A stretch of DNA of 41,689 nt. Source: a virus. The stretch is taken from the IMG/VR virus record IMGVR_UViG_3300025466_000083, positions 1-41,689 of that record; one strand, written 5' to 3'. Shown here one piece after another: positions 1-8,718 of this stretch. The notes beneath the pieces were generated by a model. That model searched no databases. It was not told the DNA's origin and saw only the letters and a list, made by a program, of their open reading frames with translations. Every line of letters begins with the position of its first letter. Position 1 is the first letter of the stretch. A program made the translations under genes and the position numbers.

Positions 1-1461
1 AGCAATTGAACCAGTATCTTCTACCGTTGAAATACTAGAAGAAAACATTAAGCAAGCTGGCATACACAACATATTTGTTCACAAGAATATTGTTTCAAAT
101 GTTAGCGGTGAAACAGTAAAGATTGGCTTACAAGACAAGTGTGGCCACAATAGTGTCTATAGTCCAAGCAAAGACTATGAAGAAGTCAAAACCATATATC
201 TTAAAGATATCTTAAGTTTACTATCGACCGACAATATATTTCTTAAAATAGATTGCGAAGGCGGTGAGTACGATATTCTTTTAAATGCCGATCCGAAAGA
301 TATGGCTCGCATTACAAGTATCGCCATTGAAATACATGGAGAACTTCACCCGACATTCAAAGGTTTCTGGCATATTCATAAAGCCCTGTATTCTTTTGGA
401 TACAAACCTATCCAACAAAATCAATTGAAATCGTGGAGCGTTGACCAATTTGGCAATGCTTTCAATATTTGTAATTTACCAGTAAGTGAAGAAATTTGGA
501 TTAGAAATGAATAGTGTACTTTGCTCAATTGGTACTAGGGGCCGATACGATACAACCCTACCCCTTGCTTTGGCAGCCATCATTAACCAAACCAAGAAAC
601 CAGACAAGGTGGTTATCTTTGATGACAATGATGAGCCTAGAGACGTTCGGGAAGAATTGATCTATAAAAACTTGTTCCAAATGATGGACTTAAAGAACAT
701 CCAATGGGAATGGGTTTTTGCTCAGAAATCAGGACCCCATTGGAATCACCAGACTGCCAACATAATGGGCTACAAGTGGGTCTGGAGAATGGATGATGAC
801 TGCATCCCAGAGCCTAACGTCCTCAGAACTTTGTTGAGTTATGCCATACGCAAAGATGCTGGGGCTGTGGGTGGATCAATCCTGACTCCTCCTTTGCAAC
901 CACAAATCTACCCTTGCACGGGCAAAATAACTGATATTTCTAAAGAACCCAATATTCAATGGAATTACATCCAAAAGGAAAAAGAAGTTCAACACTTACA
1001 TTGCTCCTTTGTATATAGGGCTGGTATACACGACTACAACATTGGTTTATCAAGGGTAGCGCACCGTGAGGAGACTTTGTTTAGTTACGGGCTATACCAG
1101 AAGGGATTGAAGCTCTACGTCGTTCCTGATGCGATTACATGGCATTTAAAGAACCCCAAGGGCGGCATTAGAAGTGAGACTGACAATTCCCTATACGACC
1201 ATGATGAACAGATATTCCAAAACTTCATGCAATATAAGGATCACACGATTGTTGTTCTTAACGGCGGTCTAGGAGATCACATTGTGTTTTCTAAAATACT
1301 TCCTGAAATAAAGAACCCTTTGGTGTTCAGTTGCTATCCTGACATTGTCCCTGGCCATGCTATAGAACATGCTGAAAGGGGATTCGGTAGTATTGACCAA
1401 TGGAATATTTATTTAAAGATGTCTCAATGGGATTGGAAAGGCACTTTGGAAGATGCTTTTA
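1..1461. repeat. Left copy of diverged terminal direct repeat
   Basis: Aligns without gaps to 40229-41689 (offset 40228). I counted about 51 substitutions by hand, roughly 3.5 percent. Only three change an amino acid (near 170, 216 and 440, all in the methyltransferase); the rest are silent. It covers the C-terminal part of the FkbM gene and almost all of the GT2/GT9N gene. Interpretation: the contig closes on itself and the overlap comes from two strain variants. True phage terminal repeats are kept identical by replication. Confidence 0.95.
2..514 (+). CDS. FkbM-family methyltransferase, 5'-truncated copy
   Basis: Open at the contig start in the frame beginning at base 2; its N-terminus is missing only because the window starts here. 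The intact version is at 40044-40742. Visible motifs are the start of the SAM-pocket segment (AIEPVSSTVEILEENI) and the FkbM signature LKIDCEGGEYDIL. The stop at 512-514 overlaps the ATG of the downstream glycosyltransferase by 8 bases, so the two are translationally coupled. FkbM enzymes O-methylate sugars or small molecules; with glycosyltransferases next door a glycan substrate is inferred. It differs from the right-hand copy at three residues (K/E, S/N, V/I). Confidence 0.9.
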   Translation, partial: AIEPVSSTVEILEENIKQAGIHNIFVHKNIVSNVSGETVKIGLQDKCGHNSVYSPSKDYEEVKTIYLKDILSLLSTDNIFLKIDCEGGEYDILLNADPKDMARITSIAIEIHGELHPTFKGFWHIHKALYSFGYKPIQQNQLKSWSVDQFGNAFNICNLPVSEEIWIRNE

Positions 1462-1478
1462 GAAAGATGTACTTATGA
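507..1478 (+). CDS. GT2-type glycosyltransferase fused to N-terminal half of a GT9-like domain
   Basis: 323 aa. ATG 507 is preferred over the in-frame GTG at 486 because the mature-looking start MNSVLCSIGTRGRY begins the nucleotide-sugar fold and GGA lies 6 nt upstream. Residues about 1-210 look like a GT-A (family 2) enzyme: VVIFDDNDE followed by WRMDDDCIPEP, where the DDD run is the expected metal/nucleotide-sugar motif. Residues about 245-323 switch to VVLNGGLGDHIVFSKIL, typical of the N-terminal half of family 9 (heptosyltransferase-like) enzymes, and then stop. The missing half is the next gene, joined by an ATGA overlap. Probably transfers sugars to a host-surface or virion glycan; substrate unknown. 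All differences from the right-hand copy are silent. Confidence 0.85.
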   Translation: MNSVLCSIGTRGRYDTTLPLALAAIINQTKKPDKVVIFDDNDEPRDVREELIYKNLFQMMDLKNIQWEWVFAQKSGPHWNHQTANIMGYKWVWRMDDDCIPEPNVLRTLLSYAIRKDAGAVGGSILTPPLQPQIYPCTGKITDISKEPNIQWNYIQKEKEVQHLHCSFVYRAGIHDYNIGLSRVAHREETLFSYGLYQKGLKLYVVPDAITWHLKNPKGGIRSETDNSLYDHDEQIFQNFMQYKDHTIVVLNGGLGDHIVFSKILPEIKNPLVFSCYPDIVPGHAIEHAERGFGSIDQWNIYLKMSQWDWKGTLEDAFRKMYL

Positions 1479-1918
1479 TTATTCTTAGCCCCTATAGCAA
1501 AGCTTTACGCAACGGCAAGCCCAATCCTAAGAATTACCCTTATTGGGAAGAAGTCCTAAAAAGCATATCAGAACCCGTGATTCAAATTGGGGTTACTGGT
1601 GAAAAGCAGATTTGTGAAGACTTTAGAGAAAACCTGAGTTTTGATGAACTTAGGGAACTGTTGAAAGAATGCCGAACATGGTTATCTTGCGACAGCTTCT
1701 TTCAGCACTTGGCGTGGAGAGAGGGCAAGAAAGGAATAGCAATATTCTCGAGATCAGACCCTAAAATCTTTGGCCATAAGGAAAACATCAATCTCCTCAA
1801 GAGTAGGGATTATCTAAGCCCCTTCCAATTTATTATTTGGGAAGAGCAAGAATACAATATAGATGCCTTTATCGAACCAAATGAGGTAATAAAAGCATTG
1901 GAATTATTTAAGAACTAA
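1475..1918 (+). CDS. GT9-like C-terminal half (heptosyltransferase-type)
   Basis: 147 aa, starting inside the stop of the preceding gene (ATGA). MIILSPYSKALRNGKPNPKNY, then VIQIGVTGEKQI and TWLSCDSFFQHLAWREGKK, match the layout of the C-terminal donor-binding half of ADP-heptose:LPS heptosyltransferase-like (GT9) proteins: a substrate-binding loop, the IQIG strand, and the CDS-FQHLA segment. It has no acceptor half of its own. It probably works as a two-chain enzyme with the tail of the upstream GT2 fusion; translational coupling would give equal amounts. Unlike the FkbM and GT2 genes it lies outside the terminal overlap, so only one copy is seen. Confidence 0.75.
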   Translation: MIILSPYSKALRNGKPNPKNYPYWEEVLKSISEPVIQIGVTGEKQICEDFRENLSFDELRELLKECRTWLSCDSFFQHLAWREGKKGIAIFSRSDPKIFGHKENINLLKSRDYLSPFQFIIWEEQEYNIDAFIEPNEVIKALELFKN

Positions 1919-1956
1919 ATTAAAATCACTAACTATATAACTTAAAGTTAACATCC

Positions 1957-3591
1957 ATGAGCGACTATCTACCGCTTCGTACACCATTTTCAAACATGAG
2001 TTTCACTCCAGATGTGCCTAGTAATGCTTTGGCACCAAATGAGTACAACTCAGGCTTGAACGTGGAAACCGATGTAAGGGGCGTTAAGAAGGTTCTTGGA
2101 GAGCAATATATCCTATCCTCCATCCCAGGCAACGTTGTTTTCATCGATGCTGGCTACCGCACCCAAACTCAATGGGTCAATATCGTAGCAACCAGAGAAG
2201 GCAAGTGGTACATGGTGACCGCGTCTGGTATCTCCAATATTACGCCTGGAGTGGGTGCTAACCCTTCTGTTGCCTTGTCTGGCTATACAGACGATATCGT
2301 CATTACTTCTTCTTGGGTGGGTCAGGTTTTCATTATCAATGACGGCTTAAGACCGCCCATGTACTTTGGAAACTATCTGGCTTCAGGTTCTCCTCAGACT
2401 GAAATAGCAATCTATGACTCAACGCCTGACAGCTACGTCTGGAACTATGAGTCAGTAGTGGGAGTAACTTCGGTTACTGCTGGGTTTGTCAGGAATTATT
2501 GTTCTCCTAACGTGGGAAATATCCTAATAGCAGGTAATCTGACCAAATCCTATTCAACTGGGTTTACCATTAATTACCCGACTACCATTCGTTGGTCACA
2601 GGCTTTTGCCAATACAACCGTGCCAAAGACATGGAATCCCACCCTAAACAACATTGCTAATGAACAAGAAATACCTGTTCGGGGTCCGATCATTGACGGG
2701 TTTTTCCTTGGCGGTAGTTTTTATATTTGCTCTTATTGGGATACCGTTGTTCTTTCACCTATTAATTACCAGAATTCAACAGCACCTATATTCGGTGTTC
2801 GACTCTTTAACCAAGGGCGTGGGTTGATTAATGAGAACTGCTGGACCAATACTGATTCGATGGTTTATGGAATTGATGCTAGGGACATTTGGCAGTTCGA
2901 TGGGTCTAATTTCTCGGGAATTGGCAACCAAGTTATCAAGAATTACTTTTTCAGTAATCTGAACAAAACGTATGTTAATCGTCTTTTTATGATTAACAAC
3001 ACTCAAAAGTACCAGATTGAAATCTACTATCCTGATCTAAATTCAACTGGTTGGTGCAATAAGATGATTTCTTATCGCTACGATCTACAGGTTTGGAATG
3101 CCCCTAAAGACGTTCAAAACGCTGCACATGGCGTTGAAGCCCCAGTCTTTAACACCACCTTTGCTTTAGCTTCTAGAACCGTTGTATACGCCCAAGGAAG
3201 CATATCAGGAAGCCAAATCATTCAAACCTCAGTTACCAATGGTTTCTGCGGTAATACTATCAATTGCTATTTCGAGAGAACTAATATTGCTTTATCAACA
3301 CCTGATGGCCCTATTCCTTATTCATCTAAGGTTTATATCCATCGTTTACTTCCAGAAATGTCAGGCACAGGAACGGTCAACATTACTGTTGGCGGTGCTA
3401 ACTCAACTGCACAAACCCCTGTATACGGCCAAACAGGCGTTGTATCGATTTCTACCGACACGCCTTGGGTAACTACTCAACAGAACAATGTGCGAACTGT
3501 AGCCCTTAAATTTGGCTCTAATGATGCTACAGATACTTGGCAAGTGTCAGCCATGAATTGGCAAGGTATGATTACTGAGGATGCGTTCTAA
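1957..3591 (+). CDS. Virion structural protein, probably tail hub/stabilisation protein
   Basis: 544 aa. Rich in Gly, Asn, Thr, Val and aromatic residues with short alternating hydrophobic stretches (GKWYMVTASGISNITPGVG; DARDIWQFDGSNFSGIG), which suggests an all-beta, propeller-like fold. No signal peptide or membrane segment. Position between the glycan genes and a fibre gene, and a TAATG overlap with that fibre gene, place it in the tail module. Proteins of this size and composition near podovirus fibres often play the P22 gp10-like DNA-stabilisation/hub role. This is inferred from context; I do not see a diagnostic motif. Confidence 0.55.
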   Translation: MSDYLPLRTPFSNMSFTPDVPSNALAPNEYNSGLNVETDVRGVKKVLGEQYILSSIPGNVVFIDAGYRTQTQWVNIVATREGKWYMVTASGISNITPGVGANPSVALSGYTDDIVITSSWVGQVFIINDGLRPPMYFGNYLASGSPQTEIAIYDSTPDSYVWNYESVVGVTSVTAGFVRNYCSPNVGNILIAGNLTKSYSTGFTINYPTTIRWSQAFANTTVPKTWNPTLNNIANEQEIPVRGPIIDGFFLGGSFYICSYWDTVVLSPINYQNSTAPIFGVRLFNQGRGLINENCWTNTDSMVYGIDARDIWQFDGSNFSGIGNQVIKNYFFSNLNKTYVNRLFMINNTQKYQIEIYYPDLNSTGWCNKMISYRYDLQVWNAPKDVQNAAHGVEAPVFNTTFALASRTVVYAQGSISGSQIIQTSVTNGFCGNTINCYFERTNIALSTPDGPIPYSSKVYIHRLLPEMSGTGTVNITVGGANSTAQTPVYGQTGVVSISTDTPWVTTQQNNVRTVALKFGSNDATDTWQVSAMNWQGMITEDAF

Positions 3592-5327
3592 TGCCGTTTT
3601 CAATAAGTTCCAATCCAACCGTTCAGGAGCTTTCTGACGCTGTAAATTACTTATTGAGTAACTTTGGCTCGAACGTTTCTATCGATGCTACAACTGGAAT
3701 TGTTGCTGGCCCAACGGGTAATATTGGATACTTGTACAAGTATTTGTATATCAAATACGCTCAGAGTTACGATGGTTCGGTAGGGTTTTCTGATTCACCC
3801 ACGGGTGCTACTTACTACGGTAGCAGAAATAACAACAGTTCTACTGAGTCTACCAACCCAGCTGACTATGTTTGGACGGTTGTAACGGGTGGTTTTGGGA
3901 GCACCAAATCAATTTGGTATGCAACTTCAGGTGGACGGCAAATCAGCCTTATAGCGTCTGCCACCTCACCTGGATTGTCTTTTGTGGTTGATTCAGGCGC
4001 TGCCATTGACTTGGACGTAATAACAGGAACAAACGCTTTGATGGCGGCTTTACCTGCTATTTACAAATGGACTACTGGATCGGCTCCAGCAAGACCTTCT
4101 ACGACCTCAACCTATACATGGGTTTTGAATTCATTTAGCCCGCCTTCTGGATGGAGTAGTTCGATCCCATCGGACACAACGCCAGGGGACACATTATGGG
4201 CCATTTATATCCCTTTGTCTGTACTTGCCAACACAGTAACTTCAACGCTTGATTGGACCAATACTGGATACCCAATTGTTCAGGTTTCACAAAATGGTGT
4301 ATCTGGAACAAGTGGAGCAAGTGGTAAGAGTGGTTTTAGTGGAAATAGCGGGTTAAGTGGCTTCAGCGGATTAAGCGGGTTTAGTGGTTATTCAGGATCA
4401 GGCGGTAATGGTTTAAGTGCTCTTACTGCTTACAAGAGCCAGTCTCAATCGACAGCTGCCCCATCTACGCCCTCTAACACTTCGGGTGCCACGGCTCCGA
4501 CTGGATGGTCTTTGACGGCTCCTTCGGTTTCTGTTGGGTCTGTGCTCTATTATACTTTTGGACAATATAACAGTAGCGCTGGAACAATCAATGGTGTACC
4601 TGCTGGGCAAACTCAATGGGGAACACCTACTGCTGCATCCATATTTCAAGACATTGAATCTGACAATTGGAATGGAAGTACACCTCCGACATATGGAAGT
4701 TCTGGAACCTATGGAACTACAGGATACTATATTCAAAGAAGTACTGGTAACGTTTACTTCAACAATGGAATATTCAGGGGTGATTTAAGCGGTGCTACGG
4801 GTAGTTTTACAGGGAATATCTCTGGTGGTGCCAACATTAACATCACAGGTAATGCTTTATTCAATGGCGCTTACAGTTCTTCTGGTTCAACCTATGCCGT
4901 AGTAGCAAATGCAAGTTACAACGCAAATGGCGGTGTGATTGGCTACGCAAATGGCGTTCTTCAGGCTGGTGTTTTAGGCCAAGCAAGTTCACAGGCTTAT
5001 GGCGGGGTGTTTCAAACATCTGGAAGTAGCGCTGCCTTGCAAGCCTATTCAAGTGGAGCAGGAGCTGCTTTTAACATTAGTGGTGGAACAATGACCACTA
5101 GCAACAATACTTTGGTTACCAATTTATATTCCCAATACACTTATTACTTGAAACGCCAAGGCTCTGGTTCTGGGGATATTTATTTCTATACGGGTCCTGC
5201 TACGGGAGGAAGTATAGCGACCTTTCCAGGAACAAATAAACCTGGTCCAACATCTGGAGCATCTAATACTTGGATTGAAGTTTACATTGGTGGAACATCT
5301 TATCAAATACCAGCTTGGGCAACATAA
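3591..5327 (+). CDS. Collagen-like tail fibre protein (fibre 1)
   Basis: 578 aa. Residues about 1-230 form an N-terminal domain with a W-containing module (SPPSGWSSSIP, DTLWAIYIPLSV) shared in style with the fibre at 33976. Residues about 235-273 are Gly-X-Ser triplets (SGFSGNSGLSGFSG). The C-terminal part contains YYIQRSTGNVYFNNGIFRGD and TGSFTGNISGGANI, a pattern common in phage tail tip and fibre proteins. The triplets probably form a trimeric stalk and the C-terminus binds the host. It starts with TAATG on the upstream stop and ends with TAATG on the next gene. Confidence 0.8.
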   Translation: MPFSISSNPTVQELSDAVNYLLSNFGSNVSIDATTGIVAGPTGNIGYLYKYLYIKYAQSYDGSVGFSDSPTGATYYGSRNNNSSTESTNPADYVWTVVTGGFGSTKSIWYATSGGRQISLIASATSPGLSFVVDSGAAIDLDVITGTNALMAALPAIYKWTTGSAPARPSTTSTYTWVLNSFSPPSGWSSSIPSDTTPGDTLWAIYIPLSVLANTVTSTLDWTNTGYPIVQVSQNGVSGTSGASGKSGFSGNSGLSGFSGLSGFSGYSGSGGNGLSALTAYKSQSQSTAAPSTPSNTSGATAPTGWSLTAPSVSVGSVLYYTFGQYNSSAGTINGVPAGQTQWGTPTAASIFQDIESDNWNGSTPPTYGSSGTYGTTGYYIQRSTGNVYFNNGIFRGDLSGATGSFTGNISGGANINITGNALFNGAYSSSGSTYAVVANASYNANGGVIGYANGVLQAGVLGQASSQAYGGVFQTSGSSAALQAYSSGAGAAFNISGGTMTTSNNTLVTNLYSQYTYYLKRQGSGSGDIYFYTGPATGGSIATFPGTNKPGPTSGASNTWIEVYIGGTSYQIPAWAT

Positions 5328-5614
5328 TGAGAACAGTCAATATACCTGCATCGACAATTTTTGAAGCCATTGGATCAATAAATGAGATTCCAGGCACATG
5401 TGTAAATTTTCTTGTGGGCAAAACTGATGACACGGGTGAGTTCATTATGGGCCAACAGTTCGAGAATTTCACAGTAAACGGGGATGATTACAAAGAATTG
5501 AATGGAGCGCCCACTTCTTGGGCACCCGACAAGCCAACAGGAACATATAGAAACGATGACTTGTGGCATTATGTTGATAAACAAAGATTAGCAAATACCA
5601 CAAAATCTAGTTAA
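5327..5614 (+). CDS. Conserved phage protein of unknown function (tail region)
   Basis: 95 aa. ATG 5327 overlaps the fibre stop (TAATG) and is preferred to the TTG at 5315 that lies inside the fibre gene. The sequence begins MRTVNIPASTIFEAIGSINE and ends in a polar KQRLANTTKSS tail. It has no membrane segment or recognisable motif. Its position directly after a fibre gene suggests a small virion or fibre-linked protein, but this is only context. Confidence 0.7.
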   Translation: MRTVNIPASTIFEAIGSINEIPGTCVNFLVGKTDDTGEFIMGQQFENFTVNGDDYKELNGAPTSWAPDKPTGTYRNDDLWHYVDKQRLANTTKSS

Positions 5615-5634
5615 AATTCTAGAAAGGGAACGAT

Positions 5635-5862
5635 ATGGGCACAACGATGCAGAATATGAGCAACCAGATGAACCCTCCCTTGGGAACATCTCAGAATCCT
5701 CAACCGACTACGCTGCCACAGTATCCTACCATTGGTGCTAATTCTTCTAGCACCCCTACAAGTTCGACTCCTAATTTGCCAATGGGCAAGGGAAATACGA
5801 CAAATTCAGCAACTTCAGGACAACCCCAAATGGGGATGCCTAACAACAATGTGGGGCAATAA
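5635..5862 (+). CDS. Low-complexity Pro/Asn/Thr-rich small protein
   Basis: 75 aa with a good ribosome binding site (AGAAAGGGA, 7 nt before ATG). Composition is dominated by Pro, Asn, Thr, Ser, Gly and Gln, as in NPPLGTSQNPQPTTLPQYP, so it is probably disordered. It ends in TAATG with the next gene, in the same close-packed style as its neighbours. I do not recognise a family; perhaps a minor virion component. Confidence 0.6.
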   Translation: MGTTMQNMSNQMNPPLGTSQNPQPTTLPQYPTIGANSSSTPTSSTPNLPMGKGNTTNSATSGQPQMGMPNNNVGQ

Positions 5863-6791
5863 TGGGTATATCTCTTGGTGGTGGCGCATCTTCTGGCTCT
5901 TCGAGTGCCGTAGTAACCCCCGAACAAACGCAACAAAATCAGTTAACTAACCAGTTACTGCAAAACTACATTCCTGTTTTACAGAAAACCTTATCTGGAG
6001 CTGGGGATGTTTATGGTGCAAATGCCCAAAACATTGCAAATCAATCAACCAATGTTCAACAACAAGCTGGTGGAATTGCTAAAGCATCCAATGATGTAGG
6101 AACCAAAGCTCAGACTGCTGCCGACCTTTTGATCGGTAGTTCCATGAACAACATTAACCAAGGTGCCATAGGTACTGGCCAAGCGGCAAGTGCATTGGGC
6201 CAGATTGGAGCTGGTAATGCTGTTACTGGCTCACAGAATCTTCAGGGATTGTTCAATCCTCAGTATGAAGCCAACCAAGTAAAAGCGTCTTTGCAACCTG
6301 CAATGGAAGCTGCCAGGGAAGCCGCTCTAGCGCAAAGTTCTTCTTATGGTGGGGCAGGTGGAGCTGGTTCAGCAAGAAATGCGTTGGCCAATGCCAACAT
6401 GAATTCCCTTAATCAACAACGCTTTCAGAATGCTGCCGCGACCACACAGGCCGCCATTGAAGGCCAAAGACAAGCTGTTGGAACCACTCAGCTGACTCAG
6501 GGCAATCAGGCTTTGGCTGGGGCAGGTAACCTTTATGGCACACTAAATCAGAATGCCAATGCCACAGGTTTGCTGGGTAATGCTGCCGCAAATACTGCTT
6601 TAAGTGCTGGTCAACAGGGTTTGAATGCCACGACTACTGGATTGACGGCTGCCAACGCACCGATGTCTGCTTTCAATCAATACGCATCGACTATCTTTGG
6701 TGTTCCTTCCCAGACAACTTCAGGTAACTTTACTGGCACACAAGGTCAAAACACTTCCAGTAAAGGCTTTGGTGGAACAGGTAAATTATGA
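5862..6791 (+). CDS. Ala/Gln/Asn-rich putative internal virion (ejection) protein
   Basis: 309 aa. Begins MGISLGGGASSGSSSAVVTP, then continues as long amphipathic, Ala/Gln/Asn-rich sequence with almost no charge clusters (LTNQLLQNYIPVLQKTLSGA; ARNALANANMNSLNQQRFQN). This composition and position, followed by two larger Ala-rich genes, are typical of podovirus DNA-ejection proteins (P22 gp7/gp16/gp20 or T7 gp14 type), which sit in the capsid and help form the DNA channel. No sequence-specific motif was found; the call rests on composition and order. The end overlaps the next ATG by 4 bases. Confidence 0.6.
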   Translation: MGISLGGGASSGSSSAVVTPEQTQQNQLTNQLLQNYIPVLQKTLSGAGDVYGANAQNIANQSTNVQQQAGGIAKASNDVGTKAQTAADLLIGSSMNNINQGAIGTGQAASALGQIGAGNAVTGSQNLQGLFNPQYEANQVKASLQPAMEAAREAALAQSSSYGGAGGAGSARNALANANMNSLNQQRFQNAAATTQAAIEGQRQAVGTTQLTQGNQALAGAGNLYGTLNQNANATGLLGNAAANTALSAGQQGLNATTTGLTAANAPMSAFNQYASTIFGVPSQTTSGNFTGTQGQNTSSKGFGGTGKL

Positions 6792-7072
6792 GCGACTTTA
6801 ACTACGGCAAAGGTTATGGCGATTGGCATAAATATGCTGGCCAAACCGACAAAAACTCAGGTGAATTTACATTTGGTGGTGATCCAAGTGTTGATGCAAG
6901 TCCTGTTGCGCCCGTAGTTCCACCAATTCAAGAAACAACAGTAAATACAGGCGCTATTGCACCGCCAACAATGGGTCTAAAACCTATTGATACGACAATT
7001 CCAAAGTTGCCAACAATAAGTTCAGAGACAACATCTTTGTTGGACGCTTTTAAACAATTGGGGGGATATTAA
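6788..7072 (+). CDS. Small Pro-rich unknown protein in ejection-protein block
   Basis: 94 aa, ATGA-coupled to the preceding gene. The N-terminus is aromatic and glycine-rich (YGKGYGDWHKYAGQTD), the middle Pro/Val/Thr-rich, and the C-terminus has a short helix (SLLDAFKQLGGY). No family recognised. Tight coupling on both sides (the next ATG follows the stop directly) argues that it is expressed with the putative ejection proteins. Confidence 0.6.
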   Translation: MSDFNYGKGYGDWHKYAGQTDKNSGEFTFGGDPSVDASPVAPVVPPIQETTVNTGAIAPPTMGLKPIDTTIPKLPTISSETTSLLDAFKQLGGY

Positions 7073-8710
7073 ATGCCTGACGTTCTGAATCCTATTTCTC
7101 CAGATGCTTATACTGGCGGTGGAATAAAAGCCACCATGCCCACTACTTTTGCTTTTGAAGAAGACCCAGTATTAAAGATTGGCAATGAGCAAGCTTCTAA
7201 AGCGCATGAAGATCGCTCAATGAAAGTTGTTCAAACTCTAAGCAAAGTTATTGATCCTAATGCGACTGCCGAAGACCGAATTGCAGGCGCTAATATTCTC
7301 AAGGATGAATCTCAGCCTTTACCTAAGCCAGAACAAAAAGGCATTCCTTTTGAACATCAAATACCTGGAGATGCTCCTGGTTCTAATGAATTTAGATGGT
7401 CTGATTTATTAGGTCAACCCAATTCAAGAGAAGCAATTAAAAATTATAAGGGTGGGGCTGATCAACGTGTAGAAGCATTTGATAACAATGGTAATCGTTA
7501 TTTTAAAGTATATAACCAGCGAGTTTCATCTGCAAATCCAAATGGTGAATTTCGCAGATATGAAGACGAACATTTTAATCCTTTAACTAATAAACAAATT
7601 GCTGACGCAGGAATTATTGCTTCTTTGCGTGATATTCCTTTAGCTCAACAAAATTCTTATGTTAATGGTGGGATTACGGCTAAAGCAGCCGCTCAGAACC
7701 AAGCTGAATATGGAAATCGTACCGCCAATATTGCATCAGCAATAGCAGGAGCTGCTCCCCAATTGAAGGCCAATGCTTTGCGGGAAAAAGAAATTACTGC
7801 TGCGCTCGAGCCATATTCTTTAAGCCCTAAAGTACAAGCTGTTATTGCTGGCATTCATAGTACGGTTTATGGAGCGCAAAAGGATGTTAAAAACGCTTCC
7901 GAAACATTAAAAAGAATTGCAAGCGGTACTGCTAGTTCTAATGAAGCATCTGATTTTTTTAAAAAGTCTGGTGAACTTGGAATTGATGTTTTGGCCAAAG
8001 CCAATTATGCCGAAGGCAAAGGTACGACTTTAGCCAATGGTAAGAAATTAAGTACAGAAGACGTTAATAGTTTATCTTCTGCTTTTTCTAACGCCATCAA
8101 TCAATCGGCTCAAGTCCAGTCAACCAAACAAGACAAGATTGATCAAGCAATATTACTCGAGGCAAAACTTGATCCTAAAGTAATTGATCAAATAAGAGAA
8201 TATAAAGACTTGAGTTTTGTAGATGCCAAGATTCAAAATGATCTTGAGCGCATGGGTTATTCAGTATTGCGCCCAACCGTTCCTCATGAACAAACCAATA
8301 GCTATGTTTATGCTGGTGCAAAAGCCAGACAAAATGAGTTGTATGCTGATGTCGCATCTAAATATTTAAAACATGCAACCCAATCATTAACTGGCGGTAA
8401 AGCCCCAGCAGTTGGTCAAGTTGAACTATTAACCAATGCCGATCCTGAAACACAAGCTATTACAAAGTCTCATTACAATAATTTAGCCGAATTCTTAAAG
8501 TCGAAAGAACAAGTTTATAAAAACATTTCAGAAAAGCCAGACACAATTTCTAGTGCATTGAGCAATGCTCCTGCGATACCTGGAGAAAAGCCTAGCGCAC
8601 CAGCAATTGAAGCCAAGCCTTCTGGTTCTGTTGCTCCTACTGAACGCAAAGCAGCTCCTCCTAAAAAAACATCTAAAGTAGATTTACTTAATAAACTTTT
8701 TCCAAAGTGA
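7073..8710 (+). CDS. Putative internal virion/ejection protein
   Basis: 545 aa, starting directly after the preceding stop (TAAATG). Largely helical and Ala/Lys/Gln-rich, with a polar, Pro-containing C-terminal tail (APPKKTSKVDLLNKLFPK). Segments such as FKVYNQRVSSANPNGEF and RTANIASAIAGAAPQL suggest a mix of globular and helical parts. No catalytic motif or membrane span recognised. Position between two other Ala-rich proteins and before the lysis genes supports an ejection role; a scaffold-like role inside the capsid is the alternative. Confidence 0.55.
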   Translation: MPDVLNPISPDAYTGGGIKATMPTTFAFEEDPVLKIGNEQASKAHEDRSMKVVQTLSKVIDPNATAEDRIAGANILKDESQPLPKPEQKGIPFEHQIPGDAPGSNEFRWSDLLGQPNSREAIKNYKGGADQRVEAFDNNGNRYFKVYNQRVSSANPNGEFRRYEDEHFNPLTNKQIADAGIIASLRDIPLAQQNSYVNGGITAKAAAQNQAEYGNRTANIASAIAGAAPQLKANALREKEITAALEPYSLSPKVQAVIAGIHSTVYGAQKDVKNASETLKRIASGTASSNEASDFFKKSGELGIDVLAKANYAEGKGTTLANGKKLSTEDVNSLSSAFSNAINQSAQVQSTKQDKIDQAILLEAKLDPKVIDQIREYKDLSFVDAKIQNDLERMGYSVLRPTVPHEQTNSYVYAGAKARQNELYADVASKYLKHATQSLTGGKAPAVGQVELLTNADPETQAITKSHYNNLAEFLKSKEQVYKNISEKPDTISSALSNAPAIPGEKPSAPAIEAKPSGSVAPTERKAAPPKKTSKVDLLNKLFPK

Positions 8711-8718
8711 GATAAAAA

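Noticed and set aside
486-506. GTG start extending the GT2 gene upstream to 486
   Set aside because: It lies inside the end of the FkbM gene and adds residues before the natural start MNSVLCSIG; ATG 507 has a GGA at proper spacing and the same 8-base overlap at both repeat copies.
1-1461. Terminal repeats as the packaged direct terminal repeats of the phage
   Set aside because: The copies differ at about 51 sites, whereas packaged terminal repeats are replicated to identity, and they begin and end in mid-gene without regard to gene borders.
4413-4736. Long minus-strand Arg/Ser-rich frame
   Set aside because: It is the reverse shadow of the fibre 1 gene, with composition dictated by Gly/Ser codons on the other strand.
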